From the NCBI GenBank assembly GCA_016873715.1, contig VGWF01000050.1, forward strand, positions 1 to 32,335: DNA of 32,335 nucleotides, written 5' to 3'. The stretch's first letter is position 1; each line of letters opens with the position of its first letter. This DNA is from Lentisphaerota bacterium. Lineage in GTDB: Bacteria; Verrucomicrobiota; Kiritimatiellia; PWTM01. The translations under genes were made by a program, and so were the position numbers. Below, one piece after another: positions 31,799-32,335 of the stretch. The notes below the pieces were generated by a model that saw only the letters and a list, made by a program, of their open reading frames with translations, was not told the origin of the DNA and did not search any database.

Positions 31799-32163
31799 GT
31801 GAAGACGATCACGTTGACGGATGAGGCGTGCGGACGCCTGGCCGACACGGCCTTTCTGATCGACCTCTGGCGGGAGCAAGGCAAGCCCGGCGTGGCGGGG
31901 TGGCGGCCGGACACGACGTCCGGGCACTCGCCGGGTTCCTGGGGGGCTGTGCCGTCGTTCACAGCACGGAGGCGATCGTGCGCCGCCATGCGGAGCTCTA
32001 CGCGGAGGTCCGGAGAAACCGGCTGGCTGCGGGGACGAACGACCTCTGGATCGCCGCGTGCGCCCTGCCCCTGGAGGTGCCGTTGATCGCGCGGAACACG
32101 CGGGACTTCGGATTGCCGGCGGGCCTTACGATCCTCGACTACGGCGGTGCGCCGGGCGGGTGA
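31799..32163 (+). pseudogene. Decayed VapBC-type toxin-antitoxin locus
   Basis: From GTG 31799 the first frame reads VKTITLTDEACGRL, the typical start of a VapB antitoxin, and runs directly into ADTAFLIDLWREQGKPG, the start of a VapC PIN toxin. About 60 residues of antitoxin therefore appear deleted and the two starts fused. Soon after, near 31890-31920, the coding signal moves to another frame: VRALAGFLGGCAVVHSTEAI and then RRNRLAAGTNDLWIAACALP, VPLIARNTRDFGLPAG, ending LTILDYGGAPGG. These are the C-terminal PIN motifs (Asp in TNDLWIAA, RNTRDF). The central segment with the conserved Glu is missing. The remnant's 3' end overlaps prmA on the opposite strand. It is almost certainly non-functional. 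Confidence 0.7.
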
Positions 32164-32335
32164 ATTCGAGCCCGCACCATTCGCCGTCGCCGTCGCGGAC
32201 GATCTCGGACAGGCCTTCCGCGGCGTAGGCGTCGGCCACGGCGTCGGCCTCGATCTCGCGGATGCCGCTGAGCAGGAGGGTGTGGCGGGTGGCGGCGGCG
32301 AGGGCGCGGGCCGACTCGAGCAGGAGCGGGCCGGC
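32126..32335 (-). CDS. prmA: Ribosomal protein L11 methyltransferase, C-terminal fragment
   Basis: The minus-strand frame open at the window edge gives 69 residues: AGPLLLESARALAAATRHTL, then LLSGIREIEADAVADAYAAE, then GLSEIVRDGDGEWCGLEF, and a TAA stop at 32126. This matches the end of PrmA-type SAM-dependent methyltransferases ('...lilSGil..qad.v...y...g......r..geW..l...'), which trimethylate ribosomal protein L11. The 5' part lies outside the window. The last residues (TRPAHRRSRGS) are encoded over the antisense of the toxin remnant, so the original C-terminus may have been altered. Confidence 0.7.
   Translation of the reverse strand, partial: AGPLLLESARALAAATRHTLLLSGIREIEADAVADAYAAEGLSEIVRDGDGEWCGLEFTRPAHRRSRGS

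Noticed and set aside
28781-32086. An 1,101-codon plus-strand frame overlapping the giant gene
   Set aside because: It is a +1 shadow with Arg/His/Gln-rich composition. Only its last part (from 31799) carries real coding signal, annotated as the VapBC remnant.

Overview
The window is GC-rich bacterial chromosome with tightly packed, mostly housekeeping genes. A very large exported beta-strand-repeat protein ending in a PEP-CTERM sorting signal, a ThuA-like protein, several lipoproteins and intergenic DNA full of short-period repeats suggest a member of the PVC group (Verrucomicrobiota, Kiritimatiellota or Lentisphaerota). This assignment is inference; there is no rRNA or tRNA gene here to test it.

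Layout. 1-7.6 kb: the 3' end of purH, a lipoprotein, a secreted subtilase with an N-terminal STN-like domain, a convergent ThuA-like gene, then plsY and gpsA (glycerol-3-phosphate to phospholipid), and two lipoproteins built as tandem aspartic-protease-like halves, of which only the second gene keeps a clear catalytic motif. 7.6-9.1 kb: a frameshifted small CxxC-protein gene and an orphan ABC importer ATPase. 9.2-15 kb: an electron-transfer module (FixC-like quinone oxidoreductase, FixX-like ferredoxin, EtfB, EtfA, acyl-CoA dehydrogenase) that would pass acyl-CoA electrons to quinone; it ends at a terminator shared with the opposing coaX gene. 15-20.3 kb, minus strand: uvrB, vapBC, nadC, birA, a 59-residue basic protein and coaX. 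20.8-22.8 kb: two translationally coupled paralogues of unknown function. 23.2-31.7 kb: a 2,829-residue PEP-CTERM repeat protein with its own promoter and a strong terminator. The last 500 bases hold a decayed vapBC-type locus overlapping the 3' end of prmA.

The most unusual feature is the intergenic DNA. At least eight gene boundaries carry degenerate arrays with a strict 7-base period. Their sequences differ but share words (CCAACAT, CGACACC, CTTGAAA, CCCCTCG), are often arranged as facing inverted pairs, and sit directly against start or stop codons. One array is translated as a roughly 70-residue tail on PlsY, another repeat encodes the signal peptide of the subtilase, and the facing arrays at 20.4-20.8 kb fill the divergent promoter region of uvrB. 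A separate perfect 28-bp palindrome lies at 9156-9237. Several first genes of transcription units have a TAnnnT-type -10 box only 6-7 bases before the start codon, which suggests leaderless transcripts.
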